Source of the DNA: Aeromicrobium duanguangcaii
GTDB taxonomy: Bacteria > Actinomycetota > Actinomycetes > Propionibacteriales > Nocardioidaceae
NCBI RefSeq assembly: GCF_024508295.1
Contig: NZ_CP101990.1
Location: 2,914,001 to 2,978,000, forward strand
Reading direction: 5' to 3'
DNA: 64,000 nucleotides
The notes beneath the pieces are model-generated. The model was given only the letters and a program-made list of their open reading frames with translations. It did not search any database and was not told the origin of the DNA. The position numbers and the translations under genes were made by a program. This document shows positions 35,103 to 42,637 of the stretch, one piece after another. Numbering within the stretch: position 1 is the first letter of the stretch; every line of letters begins with the position of its first letter.

Positions 35103-35127
35103 GGGTGACAGGCTCGACCTGTCACCC
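35103..35127 (+). promoter_or_regulatory. Leader hairpin before metY
   Basis: GGGTGACAGG (35103-35112) pairs perfectly with CCTGTCACCC (35118-35127) around a 5-nt loop, 20 nt before the metY start. A CACCC at 35082-35086 could pair with the same GGGTG, an alternative fold. No known SAM riboswitch consensus is recognised. Confidence 0.4.
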
Positions 35128-35146
35128 CGACGCCGAAGGAGCACGT

Positions 35147-36436
35147 ATGAGCGAGAACTGGTCGTTCGAGACCAAGCAGATCCATGCCGGCCAGACGCCC
35201 GACCCCACCACGGGTGCGCGCGCGCTGCCGATCTACCAGACCACCTCGTACCAGTTCCGCGACACCCAGCACGCCGCCGACCTCTTCGGTCTGGCCGAGC
35301 CGGGCAACATCTACACGCGCATCATGAACCCGACCCAGGGTGTCGTCGAGGAGCGCCTCGCGGCCCTCGAGGGCGGCGTCGGCGCGCTGCTCGTGGCCTC
35401 GGGCCAGGCCGCCACGACCGGTGCGCTCACCAACGTCGCCGAGGCCGGCGACCACATCGTCGCCTCGGCCAGCCTCTACGGCGGCACCGACTCGCTGCTG
35501 CGCCACACGTTCCCGAAGCTGGGCATCCAGGTCACCTTCGTCGAGGACAACAACGACCCGGCCGCCTGGCGCGCCGCCGTCCAGGACAACACGAAGGTGT
35601 TCTTCGGCGAGACCATCGGCAACCCCAAGGGCGACATCCTCGATCTCGAGGCGATCAGCGCAGTGGCGAAGGAGGTCGGCGTGCCGTTCATCGTCGACAA
35701 CACCGTCGCGACGCCGTACCTGCTCAACCCGCTCAAGCACGGCGCCGACACGGTCGTGCACTCGGCGACGAAGTACATCGGCGGCCACGGCACGGCGATC
35801 GCCGGCGTCGTCATCGACGGCGGCACCTTCGACTACGCCGCGCACGGCGACAAGTTCCCCGGCTTCACCACGCCCGACGCCAGCTACCACGGCCTCGTGT
35901 TCGCCGAGGCCCTCGGCCCGGCCGCGTACATCACGAAGCTGCGCGTGCAGTACCTGCGCAACGTGGGTCCGGCCGTCGCCCCGTTCAACGCGTTCCTCAT
36001 CGCCCAGGGCCTCGAGACCCTGAGCCTGCGGATCGAGCGCCACATCGAGAACACCCGCAAGGTCGCCGAGTGGCTGCAGGCGCGCGAGGACGTCGCCAAG
36101 GTCACCTGGGCCTCGCTCGACGGCAACCCCTACAAGGAGCTGGCCGACAAGTACACGCCGCGCGGCTCCGGCGCGGTGCTCACGTTCGAGCTGCCCGGCG
36201 GCATCGACGCGGGCCGTCGCTTCATCGACGCGCTCGAGCTGTTCAGCCACGTCGCGAACATCGGCGACGTCCGCTCGCTGGCGATCCACCCGGCCAGCAC
36301 GACCCACTCGCAGGGCACGCCCGAGGAGCACGCCGCCACCGGCGTCACGCCCGGTCTGGTCCGCCTGGCGATCGGCATCGAGGGGATCGACGACATCCTC
36401 GCCGACCTGGACGCCGGCTTCCGCGCAGCGAAGTAG
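35147..36436 (+). CDS. metY: O-acetylhomoserine sulfhydrylase (O-acetylhomoserine aminocarboxypropyltransferase)
   Basis: 429 residues; ATG at 35147 with GAAGGAG upstream. A Cys/Met-metabolism PLP enzyme (fold type I). It starts FETKQIHAGQTPDPTTGARA, then the Y-T-R-I-M-N-P-T phosphate-contact motif (about 56-63), and SATKYIGGHG with the PLP Schiff-base Lys at 209. Length above 420 with the large loop after GGHGTAIAGVVIDGG separates MetY from cystathionine synthases and lyases. It makes homocysteine from O-acetylhomoserine and sulfide (methanethiol also possible). metX follows after three nt, giving an adjacent two-step unit of methionine biosynthesis. Confidence 0.95.
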   Translation: MSENWSFETKQIHAGQTPDPTTGARALPIYQTTSYQFRDTQHAADLFGLAEPGNIYTRIMNPTQGVVEERLAALEGGVGALLVASGQAATTGALTNVAEAGDHIVASASLYGGTDSLLRHTFPKLGIQVTFVEDNNDPAAWRAAVQDNTKVFFGETIGNPKGDILDLEAISAVAKEVGVPFIVDNTVATPYLLNPLKHGADTVVHSATKYIGGHGTAIAGVVIDGGTFDYAAHGDKFPGFTTPDASYHGLVFAEALGPAAYITKLRVQYLRNVGPAVAPFNAFLIAQGLETLSLRIERHIENTRKVAEWLQAREDVAKVTWASLDGNPYKELADKYTPRGSGAVLTFELPGGIDAGRRFIDALELFSHVANIGDVRSLAIHPASTTHSQGTPEEHAATGVTPGLVRLAIGIEGIDDILADLDAGFRAAK

Positions 36437-36439
36437 TCC

Positions 36440-37423
36440 GTGAGCACCATCCAGCCGCTGGGAGACCTCACCCTCGAAGGGGGTGAGGTCCTCCCGCGTC
36501 TGGAGGTCGCGTACGACACCTGGGGCGAGTTCACCGGCGACAACGCCGTCCTCGTCCTGCACGCCCTGACCGGCGACTCGATCGTGGCCGGCCCGGACGG
36601 TTGGTGGAACCGGGTCGTCGGCCCCGGCCTGGGCATCGACACCGACCGCTTCTTCGTCGTCGCGGCCAACATCCTGGGCGGCTGCAAGGGCACGACGGGT
36701 CCGGCCTCCGAGGGCCCCGACGGCCGGGTCTGGGGCAACCGCTTCCCCGCCGTCACCGTGCGCGACCAGGTGACGGCCGAGGTGATGCTCGCCGACCAGC
36801 TGGGCATCGACCGCTGGCACGCCGTGATCGGCGGCTCCGCCGGCGGCATGCGCGCCGTCGAGTGGGCGGTCATGCACCCCGAGCGGGTGCAGCGGCTGTT
36901 CCTGCTGGCGTCCTCGGCCTACGCCTCGGCCGAGCAGATCGCCTGGACCACGACACAGGCCGACATCATCCGTGCGGCCGGGCCCGTCGCCGGACTCGAG
37001 CTGGCCCGCCGGATCGCGCACACCACCTACCGCAGCGAGGCCGAGCTGGCCGAGCGGTTCGGCCGCGAGGTCCAGGCCGACAGTCGCTACGCCGTCCAGT
37101 CCTACCTGCAGCACCACGGCGAGAAGCTGGTCAAGCGTTTCGACGCCTGGTCGTACATCGCCCTCGGCGACGCCATGAACAGCCACGACGTCGGCCGTGG
37201 CCGCGGCGGGCTCGCGGCCGCCCTGGGCCGGGTCACCGCGCGCACCGTCGTGGCGGCGATCGACTCGGACCGGCTCTACCCGCCGTACCAGCAGCAGGAG
37301 CTGGCCGATCTCATCCCGACAGCCGAGCCGCTGGCCGTCGTGACCTCGCCGCACGGCCACGACGGGTTCCTCATCGAGCACGAACAGGTCGGCGCGCTGG
37401 CCCACGACCTCTTGGTGAACTGA
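36440..37423 (+). CDS. metX: Homoserine O-acetyltransferase
   Basis: 327 residues from the GTG at 36440, three nt after metY. Alpha/beta hydrolase fold acyltransferase: LHALTGDS oxyanion region (about 40-47), ILGGCKGTTGPAS (about 79-91), nucleophile elbow GGSAGGMRAVEW with catalytic Ser at 133, Asp in IDSDRLYPP and His in HGHDGFL near the C-terminus. It transfers acetyl from acetyl-CoA to homoserine, supplying O-acetylhomoserine to MetY. It is shorter than many MetX proteins (350-380), lacking an N-terminal extension; no earlier start exists without entering metY. Confidence 0.93.
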   Translation: MSTIQPLGDLTLEGGEVLPRLEVAYDTWGEFTGDNAVLVLHALTGDSIVAGPDGWWNRVVGPGLGIDTDRFFVVAANILGGCKGTTGPASEGPDGRVWGNRFPAVTVRDQVTAEVMLADQLGIDRWHAVIGGSAGGMRAVEWAVMHPERVQRLFLLASSAYASAEQIAWTTTQADIIRAAGPVAGLELARRIAHTTYRSEAELAERFGREVQADSRYAVQSYLQHHGEKLVKRFDAWSYIALGDAMNSHDVGRGRGGLAAALGRVTARTVVAAIDSDRLYPPYQQQELADLIPTAEPLAVVTSPHGHDGFLIEHEQVGALAHDLLVN

Positions 37424-37637
37424 CCGCTCCTCGCCCGGATGCGAGTCCCGGCGGTGCGTCATCTCGAACGCCGCCGCCCGAGACGGCAGGAAGGCCGTCG
37501 GCAAGCGGGGCGGCAGCTCGCCGGCCTACGAGGACCGGACCGTCGACGACCTGCGCAAGCGCGCCCAGGAGATCGGGCTGTCGGGCCACTCGGGCAAGAA
37601 GAAGTCCGAGCTGATCGACATGCTGCGCGACTCCTGA
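37419..37637 (+). pseudogene. DUF7218-like C-terminal remnant
   Basis: Frame open from 37419 to the TGA at 37635 without any usable start codon before 37623. It encodes VISNAAARDGRKAVGKRGGS, then a short helix-extended-helix: YEDRTVDDLRKRAQEIGLSG and HSGKKKSELIDMLRDS, a Rho-N/SAP-like module. Intact DUF7218 proteins begin about 30 residues earlier (a K-E-K-A-A-x-I-S-N-A-A-A segment). Bases just upstream in another frame (Asp-Ala-Ser-Pro-Gly) suggest a frameshift. A remnant rather than an active gene. Confidence 0.5.
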
Positions 37638-37643
37638 CAGCAC

Positions 37644-37683
37644 GCGTCCGGCCGCCGACCACGTGGGGTCGACGGCCGGACGC
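37644..37683. terminator. Hairpin terminator between metYX and the polyesterase gene
   Basis: GCGTCCGGCC (37644-37653) pairs with GGCCGGACGC (37674-37683), extended inward. It can serve both converging transcripts. Confidence 0.6.
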
Positions 37684-37691
37684 GCCGTTCA

Positions 37692-37720
37692 GGGGGACAG
37701 GGGGACAGGGGGACGGGGGG
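37692..37720 (+). repeat. G-quadruplex-capable tandem repeat
   Basis: Four G runs (5, 5, 5 and 6 G) at 37692, 37700, 37708 and 37715, separated by only 2-3 nt, as an 8-bp repeat GGGGGACA. It begins four bases past the polyesterase stop codon. Confidence 0.8.
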
Positions 37721-37723
37721 ACG

Positions 37724-38584
37724 TCAGTCGATCCGGTACGCCGAGACCCCGCTGGAGATCGAGGGCGTCGGGCCGGGAGTGATGAACTGCTCGTAGCGGG
37801 TGTCATCGTCGACGTAGCGCTTGAGCCAGGCGATCGAGTACTTCGCGATCGTCGTGTTGCTGGTGTTGGGCGCGAAGTGGCTGGCACCGCGCAGCTCCAG
37901 GTACGCACGCCGCTCGGCGTTCGTCAGCGACTCGTAGAACGGGATCGCGTGTGAGCGCGGGGGCGCGACCGAGTCGTTCTGGGCACCGATCTCGAGCGAA
38001 GCGGCCTCGACCTCGGGCCACGACTTGTCGAGATTCCACGGGGTCATCCCGATCGTCGCCTCGAGCGAGCGACGCGACTTCGCGGCCTCGAGGGTTCCGC
38101 CGCCACCCATCGAGTGACCCATCACGGCCTGGCGCGATGCGTCGATCCGACCGCGGACGGTCGTGTCGGCGATCGTCTGATCGAGCGCCGCGAGCAGCTG
38201 GTTGCCACGCGATCCGGGCTGGTCGAACCGGCTGTTCGTGTCGATCGTGATGACGACGAACCCCTGCGAGGCGATGCGCGGGCCGAGCCACGAGATCGTG
38301 GATTGCCCCGCCGTGTACCCCGGCGAGACCGCGACGACGCCGAAGGTGCCCTCCGAGGTGGAGGTCGGGTAGTAGATCGTGCCACCACCGAACCCGCGGG
38401 CCGACAGCGACGAGATCGTCTTCGTGCTGACCGCGAACGGGCCGCGCGACGCCTCGATGCTGCTGTTCGTCGGGTTCGGACCGCGCTCGTACGGGTTGTC
38501 GGCCGCCGCGACCGGCTGGGTTGCCGCACCCACGGTGAGTGCCGCGCTGGCGAAGGCCATCGCGATCAGTCTGGACAGTTTCAT
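37724..38584 (-). CDS. Secreted cutinase / PETase-like polyester hydrolase
   Basis: 286 residues; ATG at 38584 after AAGGAG. Signal peptide 1-28, then DNPYERGPNPT, the N-terminal hallmark of Thermobifida-type cutinases. Triad: Ser158 in GHSMGGGG, Asp204 in GAQNDSVAP, His236 in GASHFAP; the spacing (46 and 78 residues after Ser) equals that of TfCut2 (S130, D176, H208). Oxyanion Tyr90 (SPGYTA) and the subsite Trp183 (TPWNL) are conserved. The two C-terminal Cys of TfCut2 are absent, so the stabilising disulfide is lost. Family members hydrolyse cutin, triglycerides and aromatic polyesters including PET. Activity on PET here is an inference. Confidence 0.93.
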   Translation of the reverse strand: MKLSRLIAMAFASAALTVGAATQPVAAADNPYERGPNPTNSSIEASRGPFAVSTKTISSLSARGFGGGTIYYPTSTSEGTFGVVAVSPGYTAGQSTISWLGPRIASQGFVVITIDTNSRFDQPGSRGNQLLAALDQTIADTTVRGRIDASRQAVMGHSMGGGGTLEAAKSRRSLEATIGMTPWNLDKSWPEVEAASLEIGAQNDSVAPPRSHAIPFYESLTNAERRAYLELRGASHFAPNTSNTTIAKYSIAWLKRYVDDDTRYEQFITPGPTPSISSGVSAYRID

Positions 38585-38708
38585 GCTCGTCTCCTTTGAC
38601 GGTCTGGATCGAACCGCCGGGACGAGCTCGTCTCAAACACGTGGCTTGCCCCCCGATGACGGGCCGATCCAAGTATCTGCACACCCTGTGCCGATAGTTG
38701 CTGCACTC

Positions 38709-38738
38709 ACCATGCGTACGAGCGCCGGCGAATGTCAA
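38709..38738 (-). promoter_or_regulatory. Putative promoter of the polyesterase gene
   Basis: Minus strand TTGACA (38733-38738) is a perfect -35, with CATGGT (38709-38714) 18 nt away as a weak -10. A 12-bp palindrome GACGAGCTCGTC lies nearer the gene at 38621-38632. Nothing else is seen in 38585-38797. Confidence 0.35.
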
Positions 38739-38797
38739 GGGCCTGTTGTGACGTGGGCCACATCACGAGACGGCAGCTTGCGCGGGTCACGAAACGC

Positions 38798-38831
38798 CAC
38801 GAGGGCCCCGGCGTGTGCCGGGGCCCTCGTG
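38798..38831 (-). terminator. Hairpin terminator of the DEAD-box helicase gene
   Basis: A perfect 15-bp stem with a 4-nt loop (CACGAGGGCCCCGGC / GCCGGGGCCCTCGTG), 21 nt after the stop. Confidence 0.75.
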
Positions 38832-38851
38832 GGGATGTCGTGCGTGGGAGG

Positions 38852-40261
38852 TCAGTTGCTCCGCGCGCTGGTCGGAGCGCTGGTGGGCGCGCCGTCGCGG
38901 CGACGACCGGGGGTACGCGAGCCCTGGGGCCGGCCGCCGGGGCCACCCGGACGGCCGCGACCCTGACCGCCACGGCCGGCGCCGCCACGGTTGCCCTGGC
39001 CACCACGGCTCTGACCGCCGCGAGACTGGCCGCCGCCGTTGCGCGAGCGCGAGTCGTTCGCCATCTCGGGCGCGTCGGTGCCGGAGGTCGAGAGCGACTC
39101 GGCCGTCATCGGCAGCGTGGCCGTCGACGCGTTGTGGTGACGAGCGGTGACGCCCGCCTTGCGCTGCAGCATCATGACGTCGCGCAGGTCGGCGGGCGTG
39201 GTCATCGTGACGACCGATCCCGACTCACCGGCGCGGGCGGTACGGCCCGAGCGATGCAGGTACGCCTTGTGCTCGGCGGGGGCGTCGTAGTGCACGACCA
39301 GGCCGATGCCGTCCACGTGGATGCCACGCGCGGCGACGTCGGTCGCGACGATGACGGACGCGTCGCCGCGGCTGAACTGCGCCAGGTTGCGCTCGCGGTG
39401 ACGCTGCGAGAGGTCGCCGTGCATGTCGACGGCGGTGACGCCCTTCATGGTCAGCTGCTTGGCCAGGCGGGTCGCGCCACGACGGGTGCGGGTGAACACG
39501 ATGCTGCGCGGGTTGGCGCTCAGCAGCTCGTAGGCCGCGCGGGTCTTGTCGGTCGCCTCGGTGACGAGCACGTGGTGCTCCATCGTCTCGACGTTGTCGT
39601 CGGTGGAGTCCACCTCGAACAGCGCGTGCTGCGGCAGGTGGCGACGGACGAGCTTGTCGACGTCACCGTCGAGCGTGGCCGACAGCAGCAGTCGCTGGCT
39701 GTTCGCCGGGGTGCGCGACAGCAGCGCGTCGATCGGCTTGAAGAAGCCGAGGTCGCACAGGTGGTCGGCCTCGTCGAGGACGGTGATCTCGATGGCGTCG
39801 AGCGTCATGCAGCGACGGTCGAGCAGGTCGGTCAGGCGACCGGGGGTCGCGATGACCAGGTCGACGCCGGTCTTCATGGCGTTGATCTGCTTGTTGATCG
39901 GCACACCGCCGTAGACGGTGGTGTGCTTCAGGCCGAGCTTCTGCACGAGCGGCAGCAGGGCGGTGTGCACCTGGATGGCCAGCTCGCGGGTGGGCAGCAG
40001 GATGAGCGCGCGGGGCGCCTTCGGGCGGCTGGTGCCTCCGGCGAGGCGAGCCAGGACCGGCAGGCCGAACGCGAGCGTCTTGCCCGATCCGGTGCGGGCG
40101 CGGCCGAGGACGTTGCGGCCCTCGAGGGCCGCGGGGATCACGGCCTGCTGGATGGGGCTCGGGTTGACGATCTCCTGCTGCGCGAGCTTGCGCACGAGGC
40201 CGTCGGCGAGGTTGAAGTCGTTGAACGTGGGCAGCACAGGGCTGCTGTCAATCAGGGTCAA
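38852..40261 (-). CDS. DEAD-box RNA helicase
   Basis: 469 residues from a TTG at 40261 (a GTG at 40237 is an alternative; neither has a clear ribosome binding site). All SF2 DEAD-box motifs occur in order: Q-motif with NPSPIQQAVIP, I ARTGSGKT, Ia PTRELA, Ib TPGRL, II DEAD, III SAT, IV IVFTRTRR, V ARGIHVDGIGLVVHYD and VI HRSGRTARAG. The C-terminal 90 residues are a disordered Gly/Arg/Gln/Ser-rich tail (GGQSRGGQGNRGG) typical of RNA-binding tails in cold-shock and ribosome-assembly helicases. A short leaderless upstream reading frame overlaps its start and may couple translation. Confidence 0.92.
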   Translation of the reverse strand: MTLIDSSPVLPTFNDFNLADGLVRKLAQQEIVNPSPIQQAVIPAALEGRNVLGRARTGSGKTLAFGLPVLARLAGGTSRPKAPRALILLPTRELAIQVHTALLPLVQKLGLKHTTVYGGVPINKQINAMKTGVDLVIATPGRLTDLLDRRCMTLDAIEITVLDEADHLCDLGFFKPIDALLSRTPANSQRLLLSATLDGDVDKLVRRHLPQHALFEVDSTDDNVETMEHHVLVTEATDKTRAAYELLSANPRSIVFTRTRRGATRLAKQLTMKGVTAVDMHGDLSQRHRERNLAQFSRGDASVIVATDVAARGIHVDGIGLVVHYDAPAEHKAYLHRSGRTARAGESGSVVTMTTPADLRDVMMLQRKAGVTARHHNASTATLPMTAESLSTSGTDAPEMANDSRSRNGGGQSRGGQSRGGQGNRGGAGRGGQGRGRPGGPGGRPQGSRTPGRRRDGAPTSAPTSARSN

Positions 40262-40352
40262 GGGGTCTCAATCGATGATGTGCCCGCTTGCCAGGGGCGC
40301 GATTCTCCGCGCAACATCGTCGGGCCGGAACAGCGCTCAGAGGCGCGTTCAC
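40248..40352 (-). CDS. Putative leaderless leader peptide ahead of the DEAD-box helicase
   Basis: 34 codons from the GTG at 40352, six nt after TAGAGT, to a TGA that overlaps the helicase start by 14 nt. The product (MNAPLSAVPARRCCAENRAP and a basic tail) resembles no protein I know. Its start architecture is the same as in many genes of this window, while the helicase has none of its own. Translational coupling is an inference. Confidence 0.4.
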   Translation of the reverse strand: MNAPLSAVPARRCCAENRAPGKRAHHRLRPLDPD

Positions 40353-40364
40353 CTTTCGACTCTA
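40353..40364 (-). promoter_or_regulatory. -10 element before the helicase leader ORF
   Basis: Minus strand TAGAGT followed by CGAAAG and GTG. It is the only promoter-like signal between the helicase and the next gene upstream. Confidence 0.45.
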
Positions 40365-40433
40365 GCAGTCGAACGGCCCGATGCCCCCATCGTGACGACG
40401 TGAGACCGGACTCCCCCGGCCCCGCAAACGCCA

Positions 40434-40462
40434 GAGGACCCCGGCGCGAAGCCGGGGTCCTC
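40434..40462 (-). terminator. Hairpin terminator of the phosphotriesterase gene
   Basis: GAGGACCCCGGC / GCCGGGGTCCTC, a perfect 12-bp stem with a 5-nt loop, 19 nt after the stop. Confidence 0.75.
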
Positions 40463-40480
40463 CAGGTTCGAGCGGGAGGA

Positions 40481-41437
40481 TCACTCGAAGTATCGGCGCG
40501 GGTTCTTCACCAGCATCGTGTCGATGTCGTCCTCGCTGACGCCCTTCTCCAGCAGCATCGGCAGCACGTCCTCGGGGATGTGGCGGAAGTTCCAGTTCGG
40601 CTGGACCTCGGCCTTGGCCTTGGGGTCGAAGTAGTCGATGAAGCACGAGGCGTCGTGGGCCAGCGTGATCTTCTCGACGTAGCCGCGGCGCACCAGTTCG
40701 ACGATCGTGTCGACGCGCTTCTCGGTGCTGAGGTAGACGTCCAGGCCGAACCGGTCCATGCCCAGCAGCGAGCCGTTCTCGGCCAGCTCGCTGAGGTAGT
40801 CGATGTCATCGGAGTCGCCGGAGTGACCGAGCACGATCTTGGCCGGGTCGACGCCCTCCTCACCCAGGACCTTCTGCGCCACGAGACCCGAGCGGGTGTG
40901 CGGGTTGGTGTGGACCGTGACCGGCGCGCCGGTCTGCGAGCTGGTCTGGCCGACGGCGCGCATGACGCGCTCGACGCCGGGGGTCAGGCCCGGCTCCTCG
41001 ATGACGCACTTGAGGAACGCGGCCTTCACGCCGGTGTCGGCGATGCCCTCGTTGATGTCCTTGAGGAACATCTCGACCAACGGCTCGGGCTGGTCGAACA
41101 GCAGGCCCGGGCCGCGGTGCTCGAACTGGTGCGGCACGTCGTTGTAGGTGTAGAGCCCCGTGGCCACCACGATGTTCAGATCGGTCTGCGCGGCGACCTT
41201 CTGGATGCGCGGGATGTAGCGGCCCAGACCCAGGACGGTGGGGTCGAAGATCGTGTCGATGCCGGCGGCCTTGAGGTCGTTCAGGTCACGGATCGCATCC
41301 GCGACCTTCTGGTCCTCGTCCCAGTCCTCGTAGTTGAGTCGGTACTCCTCGCCGAGCACGAAGACGTGCTCGTGGACCAGGGTCCGGCCCAACTCGCTGC
41401 TGTCGATCGGGCCCTTGACGGTCTGGACGGTCGCCAT
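40481..41437 (-). CDS. Phosphotriesterase family protein (probable lactonase)
   Basis: 318 residues, ATG at 41437 with AAGGAG upstream. Amidohydrolase superfamily TIM barrel with the binuclear metal set: H-E-H in LVHEHVF (about 21-27), carboxylated Lys in AFLKCVIEE (about 140-148), His in VTVHTNPHT, His in LGHSGDSDD and Asp in LAHDASCF. Phosphotriesterase-like lactonases (PLL) with this layout hydrolyse acyl-homoserine or other lactones and weakly organophosphates. An Arg-Tyr-Phe C-terminus (NPRRYFE) is typical. Divergent from an oxidoreductase pair, with a palindrome between. Confidence 0.9.
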   Translation of the reverse strand: MATVQTVKGPIDSSELGRTLVHEHVFVLGEEYRLNYEDWDEDQKVADAIRDLNDLKAAGIDTIFDPTVLGLGRYIPRIQKVAAQTDLNIVVATGLYTYNDVPHQFEHRGPGLLFDQPEPLVEMFLKDINEGIADTGVKAAFLKCVIEEPGLTPGVERVMRAVGQTSSQTGAPVTVHTNPHTRSGLVAQKVLGEEGVDPAKIVLGHSGDSDDIDYLSELAENGSLLGMDRFGLDVYLSTEKRVDTIVELVRRGYVEKITLAHDASCFIDYFDPKAKAEVQPNWNFRHIPEDVLPMLLEKGVSEDDIDTMLVKNPRRYFE

Positions 41438-41479
41438 GCGCACTCCTTGGATGATCACTCTTGATGTGCCGTGTGTCAC

Positions 41480-41498
41480 ACCCTAGGATCCCTAGGGT
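41480..41498. promoter_or_regulatory. Palindromic candidate operator in a divergent promoter region
   Basis: ACCCTAGG-ATC-CCTAGGGT is a perfect 8-bp inverted repeat between the phosphotriesterase gene and the plus-strand oxidoreductase. It resembles the element at 30333. Confidence 0.45.
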
Positions 41499-41543
41499 AC
41501 TGAACTTGAGTCCGAATTCAACTGCTGTCCGAGAGGATTTCCC

Positions 41544-41639
41544 GTGAGCGCCCGATCCGCCCTCGAACCGCCCGTATCCGCCGCCCAGATCGCGAGCGTG
41601 TGCGCCGCCGTCTCGACCGAGTACGGTCGTGAAGCATGA
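41544..41639 (+). CDS. Putative small ORF coupled to the oxidoreductase gene
   Basis: 31 residues (MSARSALEPPVSAAQIASVC and eleven more) from the GTG at 41544, with GAGAGGA at good spacing. Its stop overlaps the ATG of the next gene (ATGA). The overlap and the ribosome binding site are the evidence; there is no homologue I can name. Confidence 0.4.
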   Translation: MSARSALEPPVSAAQIASVCAAVSTEYGREA

Positions 41640-42637
41640 CCACCACCGAGCGCATCACCCTCGCCCAGCGACCCTCCGGCCTCCCCGACGACAGCACGTG
41701 GGCCAGCGAGACCGTGGACCTTCCCGCCCCCGGTGACGGCGAGTTCCTCGTGAAGGTCGACCACATCTCGCTCGATCCCGCGATGCGCGGCTGGCTCAAC
41801 GACGTCCGCTCGTACCTGCCGCCGGTCGGGATCGGTGAGGTCATGCGCGCCGCCGCCACCGGCACCGTCGTCGAGTCGAACCACCCCGACTTCGCCGTCG
41901 GCGACGCCGTCACGGGCAACCTCGGCGTCACCGAGTACGCCGTCACCGACGGCACGGGCGTCCAGAAGATCGACACCTCCGTCGCGGGCCCCGCCACGTG
42001 GCTCGGCGCCCTCGGCATGCCCGGCCTCACGGCGTACCACGGCCTGCACGAGGTCGGTGAGATGAAGTCCGGCGACACGGTCGTGATCTCGGCCGCCGCC
42101 GGTGCCGTCGGCAGCGTCGCCGGCCAGCTGGCCAAGGCCAAGGGCTGCACGGTGATCGGCATCGCCGGTGGCCCCGAGAAGTGCGCATGGCTCAAGGAGA
42201 TCGGCTTCGACGAGGTCATCGACTACAAGAACGAGAACGTGCTCAAGCGCCTGCGCGAGGTCGCGCCGAAGGGCATCGACGTCTACTTCGACAACGTCGG
42301 CGGCGACATCCTCGACGCCGCCCTGGCCAACCTGCGCCGTGGCGCCCGCGTCATCATCTGCGGCGCCGTCTCGACGTACAACGACGAGCAGCTGGCCCCC
42401 GGCCCGAAGCGCTACATGTCGCTGCTGGTCTTCCGCGCCAAGATGCAGGGCTTCCTGGTCTTCGACTACCCGGACAAGGACGCGGCGGCGATCGCCGAGA
42501 TGTCCGACCTGATCTCCTCGGGCAAGCTCGTCGCCCGCGAGACCGTGGTCGAGGGCGGGGTCGAGGACTTCGGCCGCACCCTGCTGGGCCTGTTCGAGGG
42601 CCGCAACACCGGCAAGCTCGTCCTCAAGATCGCGTGA
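41636..42637 (+). CDS. NADP-dependent oxidoreductase (medium-chain reductase, zinc-independent)
   Basis: 333 residues, ATG at 41636. The N-terminal GroES-like half has DPAMRGWLNDVRSYLPPVGI and GEVMRA, typical of 2-alkenal/15-oxoprostaglandin-type reductases (leukotriene B4 12-hydroxydehydrogenase group, e.g. CurA). The Rossmann half has SAAAGAVGSVAGQLAKAKG (about 143-161), with VYFDNVGGDILDAAL later. It should reduce alpha,beta-unsaturated carbonyls with NADPH. No zinc-binding Cys set is present. The nitroreductase gene overlaps its stop, so the two are co-transcribed. Confidence 0.9.
   Translation: MTTTERITLAQRPSGLPDDSTWASETVDLPAPGDGEFLVKVDHISLDPAMRGWLNDVRSYLPPVGIGEVMRAAATGTVVESNHPDFAVGDAVTGNLGVTEYAVTDGTGVQKIDTSVAGPATWLGALGMPGLTAYHGLHEVGEMKSGDTVVISAAAGAVGSVAGQLAKAKGCTVIGIAGGPEKCAWLKEIGFDEVIDYKNENVLKRLREVAPKGIDVYFDNVGGDILDAALANLRRGARVIICGAVSTYNDEQLAPGPKRYMSLLVFRAKMQGFLVFDYPDKDAAAIAEMSDLISSGKLVARETVVEGGVEDFGRTLLGLFEGRNTGKLVLKIA

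Noticed and set aside
35040-35147. SAM-type riboswitch upstream of metY
   Set aside because: The stems and conserved core of SAM-I, SAM-IV, SAM-II and SAH riboswitches could not be found; kept only as a leader hairpin.
34787-37504. A 905-codon minus-strand open frame across pfkA, metY and metX
   Set aside because: It covers three genes with clear motifs on the other strand and shows no domain of its own.
38732-41464. A 910-codon plus-strand open frame opposite the helicase and lactonase
   Set aside because: Mirror frame of two recognised enzymes; low-complexity translation.
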